DNA of 64,000 nucleotides from contig NC_061870.1 in NCBI RefSeq assembly GCF_907164915.1, positions 25,643,348 through 25,707,347 on the forward strand. The letters are read 5' to 3'. The notes beneath the pieces are model-generated. The model worked only from the letters and a program-made list of their open reading frames with translations, ran no database searches and had not been told where the DNA came from. Each line of letters opens with the position of its first letter. The first letter of the stretch is position 1. The translations under genes and the position numbers were made by a program. This DNA is from Impatiens glandulifera. Taxonomy: Eukaryota; Streptophyta; Magnoliopsida; Ericales; Balsaminaceae. This document shows, piece after piece, positions 12,568-25,830 of the stretch.

Positions 12568-14140
12568 CTAACATATATATATCCCAGTGGTTTGAATGAG
12601 TTCGACTTTCTTCTTGGGCCAGAAGTTAATCATGTTAACTTTTATCCCAATGTCATGGATTAAATCCAATAACACATCAGCATCGAGTGTTATTTCGTCA
12701 GTAGTGATCATGTTAACTTGATGGTCTGGTAATGGGTTCTTTTTTACCTCGGGCTTGGCGATGACATTTTGGTCAATCAAGTCTTGAATGAGGTGTTTAA
12801 GAGCGCTACAATTATCATTAGCATGATCTTTCATTTGGTGATAGTTACTTCAAGCTCCCTCGTATTTTTTTAAGAATTGTTTATTGGTTCTTGGGGCTAG
12901 AATTTTAATTAGGTCTTTTTCTTGTAGAAGGACCATGACTTGACATATGGGAATACCAAGATCGTTGAAGACTCTAGGAGGTTTTGGCACATTTGGAGTC
13001 GATGCTTTGGAGATCGTTGATATATTTGTCTAGACTTGTGGAGTTTTATTGGGGCTTGGTTTTACTGAAGTATATTTTTGCCAAGTGGTTTTCACATGGT
13101 GTATTTTGGTATTTTCCTTTTTCGAAAATTAACTTACGGGTTGGTAAGTTGTGACCATTTTTCTTTCCTTTCTCTCTTTCTCAATTGCATCATTGAGCTT
13201 ATTTCCTGTTTTTAACAGATTTTCATATTTTGGAAGGTCTTGACCGCGAATCTCACATAATAACAAACGTTGACACATTTTAAAATCATGTCAATTTGTC
13301 ATTGTTTACTAGGAAGGGAGTCGATTTCTTTGGTTACGAATTTTCATCTTTCTATGAAAACTAATACTTTTTGTTTTCCCCTTGTTTAACATTCTTCAAC
13401 TTCTTCTCTAGCCTTTCTAGATTGAGATGAATGCTAAAATGTTCTATGAATGTCGCGGATAATTCCTCAATAGTTTGTAAATATGTTACATTCTATTGAT
13501 GTTACCATCGTAAAGCAACATCATCGAGATATTGAGGAAATAGATGGAGCATTGTTGGATCTCCGAGCCGTAGATGTATACATCTTAAAAAGATGGTAGG
13601 GTCAATTTTGTCGATATACTTGGATATGGTCGATAGTTTCATGCATATAGGGATGAATACTATTTTAGTCGTTTTTATGGCATCTTTCTAGTCATGATGT
13701 TCGTCAATACCTTTACTTTTGGCTTGTATAGCTCGAACTTTGATCATTTGGTGTTCATATTCGGTGGAGGGTGATGGGTTGTCCACCGGAATTGGTCCTC
13801 CTTGTATTCTCATGGGGTTAATTTCACCGTCATGAGTCTCATCTTATGCTTATGTGGTTTTGTCGATATCCTCTTCGTAGTCTTTGTAGAATGAGACTTC
13901 TTCTTGAGTTTGAGAACCATAAGGATTATGGTTGATATGAGTTAATATAACTAGTATATGTTTGGTAAAAATGATAAGAAGAAGCATGTTTTGGGACATG
14001 GATGGAATAGGTTAATTAGCCAACGAACTCGTGATCAACGCGAGTTGTTCTGTCACATACTAGAGAGTTGCCTTCATCTCGTTGAACTCAGACGTCGAGA
14101 TTTTTTTGGGTGTAGAAGTTTCTTCAGCCATTTCGTGGCT
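12568..14140 (-). pseudogene. Decayed Ty3/gypsy gag
   Basis: Read on the minus strand, the start near 14134 (MAEE-like) is followed by coiled and acidic stretches. Further on come LRLGDPTMLHLFPQ and a DDVALRW-like block, typical of plant retrotransposon gag, and finally HANDNCSALKHLIQDLIDQN, typical of the CCHC/protease junction of plant gypsy polyproteins. Stops and frameshifts break it many times; the longest open piece is 88 codons (12568-12834). Protease, RT and integrase were not found, and no LTRs were identified. It abuts the end of the segmental duplication. Confidence 0.7.
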
Positions 14141-14159
14141 ATAAGCGTCCATTTAATGA

Positions 14160-15280
14160 TATATTCTTCTTGGGGTCGTAACGACCGTTCAAGGTGGTAG
14201 ACTTCGATTGAAAAAAGAGGTGTGGGTTTGCAATTGTCTCATTGTTACAATGCAATTCATATGCATGTAAATGAATCATATAGAGTTGTTACATTTATTT
14301 TCTTATTCCGCATAAAAACATATGGTTTATTATACAAGAGTTGGTAGTTTTATTACAAACATATACCTCTCTTGTTTATATATACAGAGAGACAAATTTA
14401 GAAAAATCAACAAGGGTTGTAGATTTGTATGTTCTATTATAGCATATATGTGCACTAGAGTTTTCTTCATCTTCATTCTCCTTGGCTCTCTCATACTCCT
14501 CGATGATATTTATTAGGTAATTCCTTCGTTCCTTCGGAATTTCCATCTTTGAGGTATTGTGTTATTTATCGAGATAGTCAATGTAAGACTTATGCTCGAT
14601 TGGCCTATATATGTAAATAGTATTTCCCACGTATGGTGGTATGTTGTGATGACCAAATTGTTTGAATAGGCTGTGAATAGAGTAAAAAGTGATCCATTCT
14701 AAACCCATGAGTAAAATCAATTATCCATCGTCCATCATATAGGACATTTTCTTGATGGGATACCATGGAAGCAATTCCCTAACATGATCATCGTTTTGTT
14801 AGAAAGGTTCGGGTACATCCTTCTTCATTCTTCGATATTGAAGAACAACGCTCATATGATCATCGGGGACAGTTGGTTGAAGACATTCAAGTTTATCTAA
14901 AAGTCAGATTTAGAGTATTAAAGGAGCCTCTTTTACTCATGATAGTGGATAGGAATTACTCATTCAATCCTATGAGCATTTTAGCTAGGATGAGACCTAT
15001 TGGATATTTGTTTCTTTTGTGTAGATGATAGGCTACCTCTAAAACTTTAGAGGATGGCTTAGTGCCTGACGGGGTTAAGAAGAAATGAGTTAAACTTATA
15101 GTTACTGTCACTATTGAAGAGCTTAGGGTTAGAGGGATTTCTCCATTCTTGACTTCAGTTTTGGTTCACTTGTGGAAATCAATGGTCATTTTCCTCCTGA
15201 TGCTTTTGAATGTTGTTTTAGTATATCCGAATTATTTTTGTAGTAGTTTCTTAACAACATTAATTCTACAAATGCTCTCT
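14160..15280. other. Transposon-like debris, unassigned
   Basis: The base composition is richer in GC than the surroundings and resembles old coding sequence, but frames are broken after at most about 60-80 codons. No family could be recognised. It may belong to the gypsy fragment on the left or to the CACTA-like element whose end lies at 15426. Confidence 0.3.
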
Positions 15281-15426
15281 GTGATACTAATATTTTTTTC
15301 ACCGATAGTCGAATTACCGACCCCTTCCGAGAGCATTTTGTAGTCCTCGGTGAAAATTATCACCGAGAAAAAATAGGCTTTCATCGAGAGTTTTTGACCT
15401 CGTTAAAAGTCATTTTTTTATTAGTG
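15280..15426. mobile_element. CACTA-like transposon terminus
   Basis: Read from the right, the end begins CACTAATAAAAAA at 15426. It is followed by short subterminal repeats of the kind TCGGTGA / CACCGAG / CTCTCG in both orientations (15298-15392). CACTA elements end in CACTA and carry such subterminal motifs. The opposite end and the 3-bp target duplication were not found, so the element is truncated or its other end is too diverged. Confidence 0.45.
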
Positions 15427-15429
15427 TCC

Positions 15430-17180
15430 CCTCCACGTAAACGAGATTTCTTGTATTATCGAGATGTTGGAGGTCTCTTCTTGTATTATCAATATGCTGA
15501 AAAGAAAGAATCAAACCAATGAGAAGCAAAATTAAGTAAAAGGAAAACAACTACCCATTATATACTTGGCATGTTTGCAAAAATAATTTAGGTTGATGTT
15601 TAAAGAACCAAAATAAACAAGTAGAGCAAAAGAGAATCATCTTTGTCTAGCTAATGCAATATAGCTAAGAAATCCAATATGTAACTAGGCCACCCTTTTT
15701 TTTTCGAGAAAACAAACAAACAATTTTTTAGGAAAATCTCTTTCAACTGGATCATAAACTTTAATCATATCAATTTTCATTACAAAATAAAATAACTAGG
15801 TATAAGTGTATAACCATTCAAGCCCATTGCATATAGCTAAGATAGTTATTAGCCCATTGACTATAAGTCCATCTGCAATTTTATTAGGATGCGTTTGGTT
15901 AAAACCAATTCATATTATTTAATTTATAATTAACTCAAACTAGATTCATCTAATTTATAACAAACTCAGTATGGGTTATGTAACCTATTATAAAAGAAAT
16001 TATTAATAGAACTTCTTTTCAGGTATTTATGCTACAATAATATTTTTTGTCATCTCTATACTAACTATTGTTGAGTCTTTTATTCAGCATTTAGTTTGAG
16101 CAACACTTATCTCTCTCATCTATCTATTCAATTTTTTGTATATACAACGAATATGTAACAAATTCAAAAATAAATTAACGTCTCAATACATAACTACATG
16201 TTATAACTATTCAATTCAATATAAATTTGCATTGTTTTAATTATTTTTTAAAATTTTATTTCATTCAAAAAAAGTTGTTTGATAAAGAAAACAAACATTT
16301 GCATGGTTTTAGTAATTTCTTTTAAACATTTCGGAATGATTTATTCCTAGCTAACCAGCCTTTATTGCATGCATGAATATTCATAGTCAAACAAATAAAT
16401 CATTCCGAAACCGGATGAGATATGCAATGAAGTTTGAATGAAATTAAAAGATGTAGAATTATATATATAATATTAATTAGTAATTACTTGTTTGAAAAGC
16501 TAGGCAGATACATGCATTGAATAAGCAAATATAAAAAAATATATATAAAAAAAAAATGATAATTTCAAAATAAATAAATAAAAAGGCGTCATGTAAATAG
16601 TGGAGAGCCGGCCTAACCCAACCAGGCCACGGCAACCCAAACAGGGAGGATTCTCTAAATAGTTTTTACCCAACAAATATTGCATGTGACATATATATAG
16701 ATTTGATTATTATATATCTTATACGTTCAAAATTAAATAAATTATTTGAATAATGACAAAGAGTACTTCAAACATCTTACCTCCACTATTGTCCTTATGC
16801 GGAACAAATAATCATATCATATCCAAGTAGGACCGACCATCACCTTAGCACCGTCACTTTAATTGCTAGCTACGATCATCTAACTCAAAAATGAATATAT
16901 TTCCAAATCATTATTTCTTTTGAATTTAAATAAAAAGTCAAGCCACAACAAACTAGCTATGAAAGTTCATACTTGATCAATCAAAGAATAAAAATGAACT
17001 AATGACAATAAAAAATATAACAAATTTTCCGGGGAACCTGGAATTCCAATTGAATCAATCATTTCTCTTAAATTTAGGCTCACAATTATACAAGGTTCTG
17101 CTTACAATATAATTTATTTTTAAAACGGAAATTTATTATAATACATACATAACTTGAGTACATTATTTTTTTTATTTTTT
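15430..17180. other. AT-rich intergenic stretch
   Basis: No gene or RNA was recognised. There are homopolymer runs and a few imperfect inverted stretches. The longest open frame (61 codons, minus strand, 16500-16685) is low-complexity Phe/Tyr-rich and has no domain. Confidence 0.5.
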
Positions 17181-17254
17181 TTATAATATGGTTCTACTAC
17201 CGAGCTCCACTTCGATGAGTTCAATGTGGTGGGGTCAATGTAAAAGTAACAATT

Positions 17255-17446
17255 TTTCATCTCCTCTTCTAGTCTAGCAGCAACAAGAGGTGAATATCCT
17301 CATGCTTCCATGAGTTTTTAGGTTCGAGCCCGTCAGGCGGCAAGTTCTGGTTAAATGGTTAAGTGTATTTGCGGGCTATATATTTAACCCGTGGGAATTA
17401 GTAGCACTCTATAGGAGCAGCGGAACTCAGCGTTCTCAAAAAAAAA
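17255..17446 (+). mobile_element. tRNA-derived SINE-like element
   Basis: A Pol III B-box (GGTTCGAGCCC, 17321-17331) is preceded by a tRNA-like stretch containing TAGCAGCAACAAGAGG. It is followed by GGTTAAATGGTTAAGTG, then a GGGAATTAGTAGCACTC-type 3' body seen in plant SINEs, and a terminal A9 tract (17438-17446). The target duplication could not be fixed, and the 5' end is an estimate. A diverged Helitron end or tRNA pseudogene is less likely because of the poly(A) tail. Confidence 0.55.
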
Positions 17447-18094
17447 TACTAGTTCGATTTATTTATACTGATCACGATTGGTTGGAAATGACAACTAATT
17501 TATACTGGATCGCCAAATTATTTAAAACTTAAACTAATTGATTAGTCTTGTATTATAAGGTACACATTTAAGGTAAAAATAAGATAATTTATTTGCTATA
17601 TGATTTCTATTTACTTATTCCATCAACAAGAATAAATAAAAAAATGTATTTATGGGTGATATGACTTTTTGTTTGCAACATTTTTTAATCTATTATATTA
17701 TTAATTCATCACATTCTTTATATAAATATAATATGAATCTTTATTCATTACTTTTTTTTATTTATGACATTTCATTACAATGTTATTATTCATAAATATT
17801 ATTTATGATGTTATTATTCGTTTATATACACATACCGGTTATTATTAATAATATTTATGAATTTTAATCTATTTTGATACATTTGTAAACTCATAAATAT
17901 TATTTATGATATTATTATTTGTTTATATACACATACCTGTTATTATTAATACTATTTATGCATTTTAATCTATTTTGATATATTTTTAAACCAACCAAAT
18001 CAATCATTTAAAATTTCGGAAAATTATTAAAACGATTAAATCGAACTGTTTTAACTTAAAATAAAATAAAATTCAAAAACTACCGGAGTTATTA

Positions 18095-18480
18095 CCCACC
18101 GTCGATGAAGATAAGGTGGTCCCAACATATGACTTTCCAAATCCCTAGGTAAATAAAAGATCATTACCAGTCCAATCCTGTCTAGACGTCATCCGGGGTC
18201 CTAGGAGAAGGCACAAAGGAGGACTCGTCTGTGATGTTGCTTGCCGTGTGCGGGTGGACTCGCCAATTAAATGATGATGTGGACTTTTTTGTGGGTCCAC
18301 TACAAAACACAATGGTTTGATACGAGATCTTCTCATCCAATACCATATTGCCACGTAGATTAATGGTGTAAAAAGATATTGGTAGTTTAATATAGTACCT
18401 GCGAAATTGGCAACAATTCAAAGGAGAAGACATGGGAGGATGGAGAGAAATATGTCTCTCTATCTCTCTCACACTAAAAC
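18095..18480. other. GC-richer unique island without a gene
   Basis: This stretch stands out by composition and lack of A/T runs. It contains TGACGTCAT-like and GCCACGTAG words that resemble plant promoter elements, and a CT-rich end (CTCTCTATCTCTCTCAC) like a 5'UTR. Frames of 69 and 96 codons on the minus strand overlap each other and look like chance. It may be a promoter left from a lost gene or part of an unknown repeat. Confidence 0.3.
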
Positions 18481-18589
18481 ATATATTTTAATATTATCTT
18501 CTTGTTTATTATATTATTGGACTTAATTAGATTTAAATATATTTTTAAATATATATGTTCTCATATTGATTTTGGGTTTGTTGTACATT

Positions 18590-18594
<5 letters not shown>

Positions 18595-18631
<37 letters not shown>
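18595..18631. repeat. (AT)n microsatellite
   Basis: About 18 uninterrupted AT units. Confidence 0.95.
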
Positions 18632-18635
<4 letters not shown>

Positions 18636-21600
18636 CTTATTTTATTACTTATTTTATTAAATTATTCTTATTTTATTATAATAAAATTTTAATATAAAAT
18701 AAAAATATATTATAATAATTTAACCAATTATAAATTTAAATAAATTATTTTTTATTTTATAATAATTTTTAAAATATTAATAAAAAATTCAAATATCACA
18801 CCATCAAACAAGCTTGATTAGGGCTATTTGGATGATTTGAAACAAATATTAGGTTAGTTTGATCCAGCTTATTCTCTACTCATATTCTCATGTACTTTTG
18901 ATATGATCTCAATTTATTTAATTATTAAACTTATGTATATTTGATTCAACTTATTTATTTTTTATATTTATAATATTATTTAATAGTTAATATTATATAT
19001 ATAATGTAATATATATTTATTAATTTAATTTTAAATATTAATAAATGATTTAAATTAAAAAATAAGTATATATTTGAAAATAAATTATATTAATATATTA
19101 TTTTTTATAATTTTATTGTTAATATATAATTATAAATATTATAAATGATTTAAATTAAAAAATAATATATTTTAAAATAAATGATATAAATAAAGAAAGT
19201 AATTTATTATTATTATTATTATATATTTTTCACATTTTAACCATCCCTCTCACACACTCATTTAATTGTTAAATCACACACTCAGTTAATTACGCTTTTA
19301 ATTGTTAAAGTTAGTTTAATTTTTAAAACTATAATTATAAATAAATAAAGAAATAACAGTGTATTTATATTTCATATTTTATTTAATTATTTATATATTA
19401 AGACATATTATAAATAATAAATAAAATATATTTAAATGTATGTTTTTTAGTATAATAATTTATATAAATATTATAAATATATGGAATAAATAAGAGAACG
19501 AATAAAATGATTAAAAAAATTAAATATATGAGAGAATGAATAAAATAATTAGAAATTAATAAAAGAGAATTAATAAAAAAATTATTTTAAAATGATTAGA
19601 GAAAAAAATGTTGAGATTATAATCTTAAACAATGTAGAGAAAAAAATGTGTTTAAACATAAAAGTGTGTTTGGTTATAATTTTTTGTGTTAATTTATTAT
19701 ATAAATTACTGCTAAATAACATTTATTACGCAAACGCCCATACGAGACTTATAAACGCCCCTCGTTTGATGTTAAAAAGAAGGTTATTTAGGTAAAATAA
19801 TTTCTATAATTTTATTTTTAATATTTTAACATGTTATAAATATTAGATACAAATTATTTGAAGTTAACTAAGCCATAAATAATAATGTGATAAGTAGTTA
19901 AGTCAAACTTCTTATGAGATCATATTTAAGTTTTTGTTTTATCAAAAACTTTAAAGCGAGATATTTGAATAAATATTAAAATATTTCATACTTCAAATAA
20001 ATATTAAAATTATTTTAATATTTTACTTGGATTATAGAATGATGTGTTTAATGAAATAAGAGATGGAATTATAAAGCGTTTTAAAATTTGGTCTGGTTTA
20101 TTTTTATATTAGGTGGTTATTTTTTAATTAACTATTGTTTATTAATTTTAAATTATTTAAAATAGTTATTTAGGTAAAAACAAGATAGTAAAGGTATTCA
20201 AGAAATTTGAACAAATAGTATTTTTATTTAGTTCGAAATTATTCGAATAAATTTAGATTATTATGTATTTGAGTTGATTTTGAGAAAGTAGAACTTTTTT
20301 TTTTAGTAAAGCTATTTAAATTGAGTTATTTTGGGTTAAAAGTTTCGATATTTTTTCTTTATAATTTAAATAAATTAAATAGAAATAATATTTAATAAAT
20401 TAATTTAAATAATTATTTTTCCTTATTTATTTTAAAATAAAATGTTTTTTTTTATAAAATTATATTCAACTTATTTTCCACTTATAAGATCTAACTTATT
20501 GTTAAAGACATCAAAATAATTGATAGTATTTTACGGATTGGAATGTGTGCCCAAACATGATTTGATGTGAACTTTTTTGAATTTTTTATTTAAAATTAAA
20601 CTAATGCATAAAATATTTTATTTTAATAACATTTAAATTTTAAATATTGTAATAATTTAATAATTAAAATCGAAATAACTTATTTTCTTATTAGACAATT
20701 TCTTTAATAAAAAGTCGTTCAAAATTATCAAATAATTAACCTATGTCTTACAAGCTCTTATTCAACTTATTTTTAAAATATTTTGGTATGTTTTCTTCTA
20801 CGCAATAACATTTTTGTTAAAAAATATATATATATATATATATAAAGAATAAAGAAAAGGATGCTAGACCAATCATTAATACTGCTTGTTCCCTTTTGCG
20901 ATTATTTAAAAAATGAAGATAAAAAAATAATTATTAGTAATCATTTTCATCGAGAAGATACTAATTTTTTTTATAATAAAACTTAAACATAATTTTAATA
21001 AAAAATATTTTAATATTTTAATTAATATTCAATTGTAATGCGAGATGAATAAAATGTTTGAAATAATGTTTAATTAATTTTTATTATTTAAATAATTTCA
21101 CTCTAAAGAAGTTAAATAGTGTAAATTTTTTATTGAGATACTTCTAGAGCCGTTTGATGTAGTAGTTATTCGGTTTTTTATTTTTTTAAATAATAATATT
21201 TGATTAAATTTTCAAGAAAATAGTTTTTTATGATTAAAAGTAAAATATTTTTTATTTTTTTAAAATAAATTAATTTTATATAATTAAATAAATTATAATT
21301 TTAATATTTAAATATATAAATTGAATAATTAGATTGTCAAAAAAAGATAGTTAAATTTTGAAATGAGATCATAAAAAAATTCAAAAAACCATTACAATCA
21401 AAAGAGCATTTGTTCCTTTTTAAAATATTGATTCATAATTAGCCTTTTAATATTTAATAATATTAGAAAGATGGCCTAATTGATGTTCTTGTACTATTTG
21501 TAGCATAGGAAGTTGCATGGTTAATATTTCATTAATCAAATTTAAATTTTTATTCAACATTTTATTTAGTTGGAATAATTTAACGTTTCAAATTTTTTTA

Positions 21601-21648
21601 ATCCGAATAATACTATTAATCTTTGGTGGGACGTCTGCTACATATACC

Positions 21649-22124
21649 TAGGGTTGTAAATGAATCAAATACTTTTGATTCAATTCGGTATTCGTATTCG
21701 AATTTTGATATTCGTATTCGTAATTTTGCGATTCGAATTTGAATAAAAATATTCGATTCGGTTCGACTAATAAACGAATACGAATACAAAATCAAGATAT
21801 TCGATTCGGTATTCGCTAATATTCAATTAAATATTCGATTATATATATACCGTTTTATTAATTTTAATTTTATAAATATTATTTATTCTAAAACCCTAGT
21901 ACATATATATATTTCTTCGGTTGAAAACTTGAAATCCACATTAAAAAAAATCGAATCGAATACTCGAATCGGATCGAATAATACGAATATCAATTTCGAA
22001 TCGAATACGAATCACAATAATTATTCGAAACAAATTCGAATACGAATACGAATATTCGAATAGTTTCACGAATACGAATCGAATACAGTAATATTCGCTT
22101 CGATTCGATTCGTTTACAACCCTA
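21649..22124. mobile_element. hAT-type MITE, 476 bp, with perfect 8-bp target duplication
   Basis: Terminal inverted repeats TAGGGTTGTAAA (21649) and TTTACAACCCTA (ending 22124) are flanked by the identical 8-bp CATATACC (21641-21648 and 22125-22132). An 8-bp duplication and this end sequence indicate the hAT superfamily. Both arms are filled with GAATAC / ATTCG repeats in inverted orientation (left arm mostly GTATTCG, right arm mostly CGAATAC), so the element can fold into a long hairpin. There is no transposase. Confidence 0.85.
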
Positions 22125-22354
22125 CATATACCCATGGTGTTGGTGATCACTTTTTAAATTTGTATATCTCTTCTTTTGCATCAAAGAAAATGGTATTATT
22201 AAATCTGAAATTTTTCTTATTTTTCTAATAAATAAATTTTGAAAATTGTTTTTCACCTAGATTCCCTTTTACATTCGTCCTCTAATAATTTGTTTATGAA
22301 TTTCTCTTTACTTTGACTATATTTGTAGGTGGTCAATTATTATTTGACAAAAAA

Positions 22355-22490
22355 ATCGACGTTCCCTACCAACTCTCGAATCAAAACAAATTACATTCCC
22401 GTTCAGAATTTTGGGTAGAAATTATTCCGACACAGCTTAATTGGTTTGATCGGTTGACTCTTCATCATCACTTATCGTTGGAAGATTTCC
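22355..22490. repeat. Dispersed repeat, copy 2 (partner 4845-4980)
   Basis: See the partner entry. The order of shared blocks is the same in both copies. Confidence 0.5.
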
Positions 22491-22625
22491 ATTAAAATTT
22501 TAATTTTTGCAAATCTATTATTATTTAACATTCTTCGTTGTGTTTCATTATTTACAAATTAATGTTTTATTTGTAACTATTTATTTAATTTAATGTGAAT
22601 TAATATATTATATACAGAGGAGTGA

Positions 22626-22785
22626 TAAGGGAGTGAAATTCAAGAAAGGAATGACGTGAAATTACATTATTTGCGAAAAAGTATAAGGAGAGAGTATGAA
22701 GGAATTTTATTATTTTTCCAGCCAATCAGATTACGACACGTCTTTCTCTCACTCATTCCCTTTTTCAAATTTTCTTTCCCAATTT
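22626..22785. mobile_element. MITE, family A, copy 1
   Basis: An imperfect terminal inverted repeat begins GGGAGTGAAATTC...GGAATGACGTG on the left and ends CACGTCTTTC...CATTCCC...TTTCTTTCCC on the right. Copies at 54281-54450 and 63274-63435 have the same ends. It is non-coding. Confidence 0.55.
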
Positions 22786-22789
22786 TTTT

Positions 22790-23485
22790 TCATCTATTAT
22801 AAATTTTGTTTCATCTATTATAATATTTAAAATTCATAAATTTTGGCATCCTATGCTTCACTGTCTAGTATCGAGGCTTTTAATATACTATAAATTTCGC
22901 ATCCTATGCTTCACTTGCGAGTATTGAATTCTAGATATTTTGATGAGAATTTATCAAATTATGGAGACAAATTGTCATGTTTCATTAACATTCTTTATTT
23001 ATCAGAGTTTTTGCTGGATAATTATTTGAATGCGTTGGAATCATATATATATTTGTATAAAAATTAATTTTAATTTAGTTAATTGAGAGTTAAATATAAA
23101 AAAATTAATTAGTAAATAATATAAAATAAAATCAATAAAAATAATTAATGATCTAGATATTAAATTGCAAGAATAATTTACAAAATTAAAATTTTTAATG
23201 GAGAAAATCCAACAATAATACATTTTGTTAAGGGTTACTTCAAGAAGAAACTCGTTTGACTTTCTAAATGATGAAAGTTGAAGTAGAACAAGGCAAACGA
23301 ACTAATGAAACGGTATTAGAAGAATTTTTACCAAATATTTCGAGCAACAGTTGAAATTATCATTAATCGATAGTTGATAAACAACGACGAAAAATGTATT
23401 GTCAAATGATAATTGATCATCTGCATTAAGAACCCGTATAAATAATAGGATGATACTTGTAAAATGGTCTCCATATGAAATATCA
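22790..23485. other. AT-rich intergenic stretch
   Basis: No gene recognised. A direct repeat around CATCCTATGCTTCACT (22850 and 22900) is the only local structure seen. Confidence 0.5.
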
Positions 23486-23489
23486 GTTC

Positions 23490-23720
23490 TGTTGGGTATT
23501 GGTTGGCCCAACATTGTGGCCAAATCTCTATTAACCCACTTACGGAACTTGATCTAATAATATAAATATATACTACTCTCTTGGTGGGAGGCAAACGTCA
23601 AATTCCTTTGTGGTGTTTAGAGATTAGAGAAAGGGTTGTCGCCTTTGGTGATGTAGTGGTGCAACGGAATTGATAAACAAGAGGAACTGAGCCAAACTTC
23701 AATCGCATTCACACCCAACA
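23490..23720 (+). repeat. 5' LTR of the deleted Copia element
   Basis: 231 bp, TG...CA ends with TGTTGGGT / ACCCAACA-type short inverted repeats. It contains ATAATATAAATATATAC as a possible TATA region. Confidence 0.85.
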
Positions 23721-24115
23721 GTATTATCAGATCTAGGGTTTAGGGGTTGTGATTGGAGTTTGAGATTGGGTTGGAGGATATGAGTTATCTTCACCAATAA
23801 GCGCAACTCGATTTCTTCTTTCATCCTACTACTTTTATTTTCTACTTTTGCTACTACTGGAGGAAGAAGAAAGTTGTCGCCGCCTCTAAAGAATAAGTAG
23901 TTGTTGTTATGTTCAACCGTTGTCGGTGTCATGTTTGTCGCGACCGCTGAGAATCAAAGTCGTCGTTGTGCCGTTACTGAGAAGACGAAGCAGCAAATTC
24001 CCGAGCGGGGTGGGTAAGTCGAAACTTTATTTAAGTTTCGCAAGGTATCATAGCTTGAACCCTCCTATTAATTTCTGCCAATTGATTGTTGATTGCTTTT
24101 AATTTGTTTGATAAC

Positions 24116-24594
24116 ATGTCTGGTATTAATCAATATGGTATGGTTTTGTTTGACAGAAAAACTAATTTTAGCATTTGGAAACAAAAAGTGAAATGTGTTT
24201 TGATTCAGAAAAATGTTTTAAAGTTATTAGTCGGGTTTATGCTGCTACCGATACCGTTGAAAAAAATAGTGAAATGAATGAAAATGCATGTGCCTCTATA
24301 TACTTGAACTTATTTGATTTTGTGATGAGAAAAATTGGTAATTTAGAGTGTGCAAAAACCTTATGGGATAAATTGTCTAAACTTTATACTAAAACTTCTC
24401 TGCCTAATAAAATGTTCTTACTTCAAAAGTTTTTCAAATTTAGATTGGATATGTCTAAGAACATTGAAGATAATCTGGATGTTTTCACTAAACTTATTTT
24501 TGATATTAAATTGTGTGGTGATAAGAACATTGATGAGTATGACTCCATTGTCTTGTTGAATGCTATTCCTAATTCTTTTAATGATTCTTTTTGA
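24116..24594 (+). pseudogene. Copia gag remnant
   Basis: The start (ATG 24116) gives MSGINQYGMVLFDRKTNFSIW, typical of the N-terminus of Copia gag (UBN2-type). A frameshift near 24205-24215 moves it into the next frame. From there it stays open to 24594 with NLECAKTLWDKLSKLYTKTS and LLNAIPNSF, also gag-typical. The zinc knuckle is missing because the internal deletion begins just after LLNAIPNSFNDSF. Confidence 0.75.
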
Positions 24595-24596
24595 TA

Positions 24597-25241
24597 TATC
24601 TCATGATTAGCACTAGGCCTAATATTGCATATGTAATTAGTTGCTTGAGTAGATTTATGTCTAACCCTGATATGCCTCATTGGAATGCTTTGAAATGCCT
24701 TTTTAGATATCTAAAAACCATTGTTAATGTTCGCTTGACTTTCTCTAAGTATTCTCTAGATACTAAGTTGGTTGGTTATGTGGATTCCAATTATGCTAAT
24801 GATAGAGATAATAGAAAGTCTACTACTTCCTATGTGTTTACTTTTTGTGGCTATTGCATAAGTTGAAAGTCTCAACTTCAACACATTGTTGTTTTATCTA
24901 CTACAGAATCCGAGTATGTAGCTGCCACTAAAGCTTTTAAGGAAGCAATTTGGCTTAGGGCTGTTTTGTCTGAAATTAGTTTTCTTGACAAAAATGTGGT
25001 TTTGTTTTCTGATAGTCAATCTTTTATTCAATTGTGTAAAAATTTTGTTTTTCATGATAGAACTAAGCACATTGATGTTAGGTTTCATTACATTCGGGAT
25101 ATTGTTGAAAAGGGCATTGTTAAGTTAGAGAAAATTCATTCAGAATTTAATCCTGTTGATATGGGTACTAAGTGTTTACCTATTGAAAAATTTATTTCAT
25201 GTCAACGGATTTTAAACTTTGACTTAGAGAAAGCTCTTTGA
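24597..25241 (+). pseudogene. Copia RT end and RNase H remnant
   Basis: This begins at MISTRPNIAYVISCLSRFM, the RT end. It continues through YANDRDNRKSTTSYVFTFCG, STTESEYVAATKAFKEAIWL and FHDRTKHIDVRFHYIRD, the usual blocks of Copia RNase H, and ends at a TGA at 25239. An in-frame TGA near 24864 interrupts it where the family has Trp. It is joined to gag by the deletion at about 24590-24600. Confidence 0.8.
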
Positions 25242-25277
25242 GGTTCGTCCTTTGTGGACATGGCATTCTTTGTGATC

Positions 25278-25472
25278 TTGTCTTCAATCTTTGTAATTTT
25301 CCCATGCTTTGTGCTTTTGTTTAATCTTTGTGATTTTCGCATGTTTTGTGCTTTTGCGTTTGATCTTTGTGATTTTCGTATGTTTTGTGATTTTACGTTT
25401 AATATTTGTGATTTTGCATGCTTTGTGCTCTTGCGTTTGATCTTTGTGATTTCGCATGTTTTGTGCTCTTGC
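25278..25472 (+). repeat. Minisatellite of about 39 bp inside the Copia 3' untranslated region
   Basis: About five copies of a T-rich unit with the core CTTTGTGATTTT...CATG(C/T)TTTGTGCT lie between RNase H and the 3' LTR. The open frame across it is a by-product of the repeat. Confidence 0.8.
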
Positions 25473-25600
25473 CCCTAGTTTTTGTGACATGAGTTTATCT
25501 TGGGTATTCTCTTTATTGCCTCGGTGGTAATAAATTGGCGATGATGTGTCTTGTGATTCTGTGATTGTGTTTTGCACTATTTGGGGTCAAATGTGGAGAT

Positions 25601-25830
25601 TGTTGGGTATTGGTTGACCTAACATTGTGGCACAATCTCTAGTAACCCACTTACTGAACTTGACCTAATAATATAAATAGATATTACTCTCTTGGTGGGA
25701 GGTAGACGTCAAATTCCATTGTGGTGTTTGGAGACCAGAGAAAGGGTTGTCGCCTTTGGTGAGGTAGTGGTGCAACGGAATCGATAAACAAGAGGACTGA
25801 GACAAACTTCAATCGTATTCACACCCAACA
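25601..25830 (+). repeat. 3' LTR of the deleted Copia element
   Basis: 230 bp, TG...CA ends. It differs from the 5' LTR by scattered substitutions and small indels. Confidence 0.85.

Larger units (their letters stand above)
17450..21640. other. Long AT-rich intergenic region
   Basis: About 4 kb of mostly AT-rich DNA. It contains a repeated block near 17805-17960 (TATTATTTATGATATTATTATT...ACACATACC, twice), the GC-richer island at 18095-18480 (separate entry), an AT microsatellite and many short poly-A/T tracts. No coding sequence was supported; the open frame at 19592-19795 is short and low-complexity. Confidence 0.5.
23490..25830 (+). mobile_element. Internally deleted Copia LTR retrotransposon, 2.34 kb
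   Basis: Two similar LTRs (23490-23720 and 25601-25830) begin TGTTGGG and end CCCAACA. The flanking 5-mers are AGTTC and AATTC (one mismatch), a likely diverged target duplication. A degenerate primer-binding site (TATTATCAGATC-like) follows the 5' LTR, and a purine-rich tract (TGTGGAGAT) precedes the 3' LTR. The interior keeps gag and the last part of RT plus RNase H; protease, integrase and most of RT are gone. LTR differences suggest an old insertion. It could move only with help from another element. Confidence 0.85.
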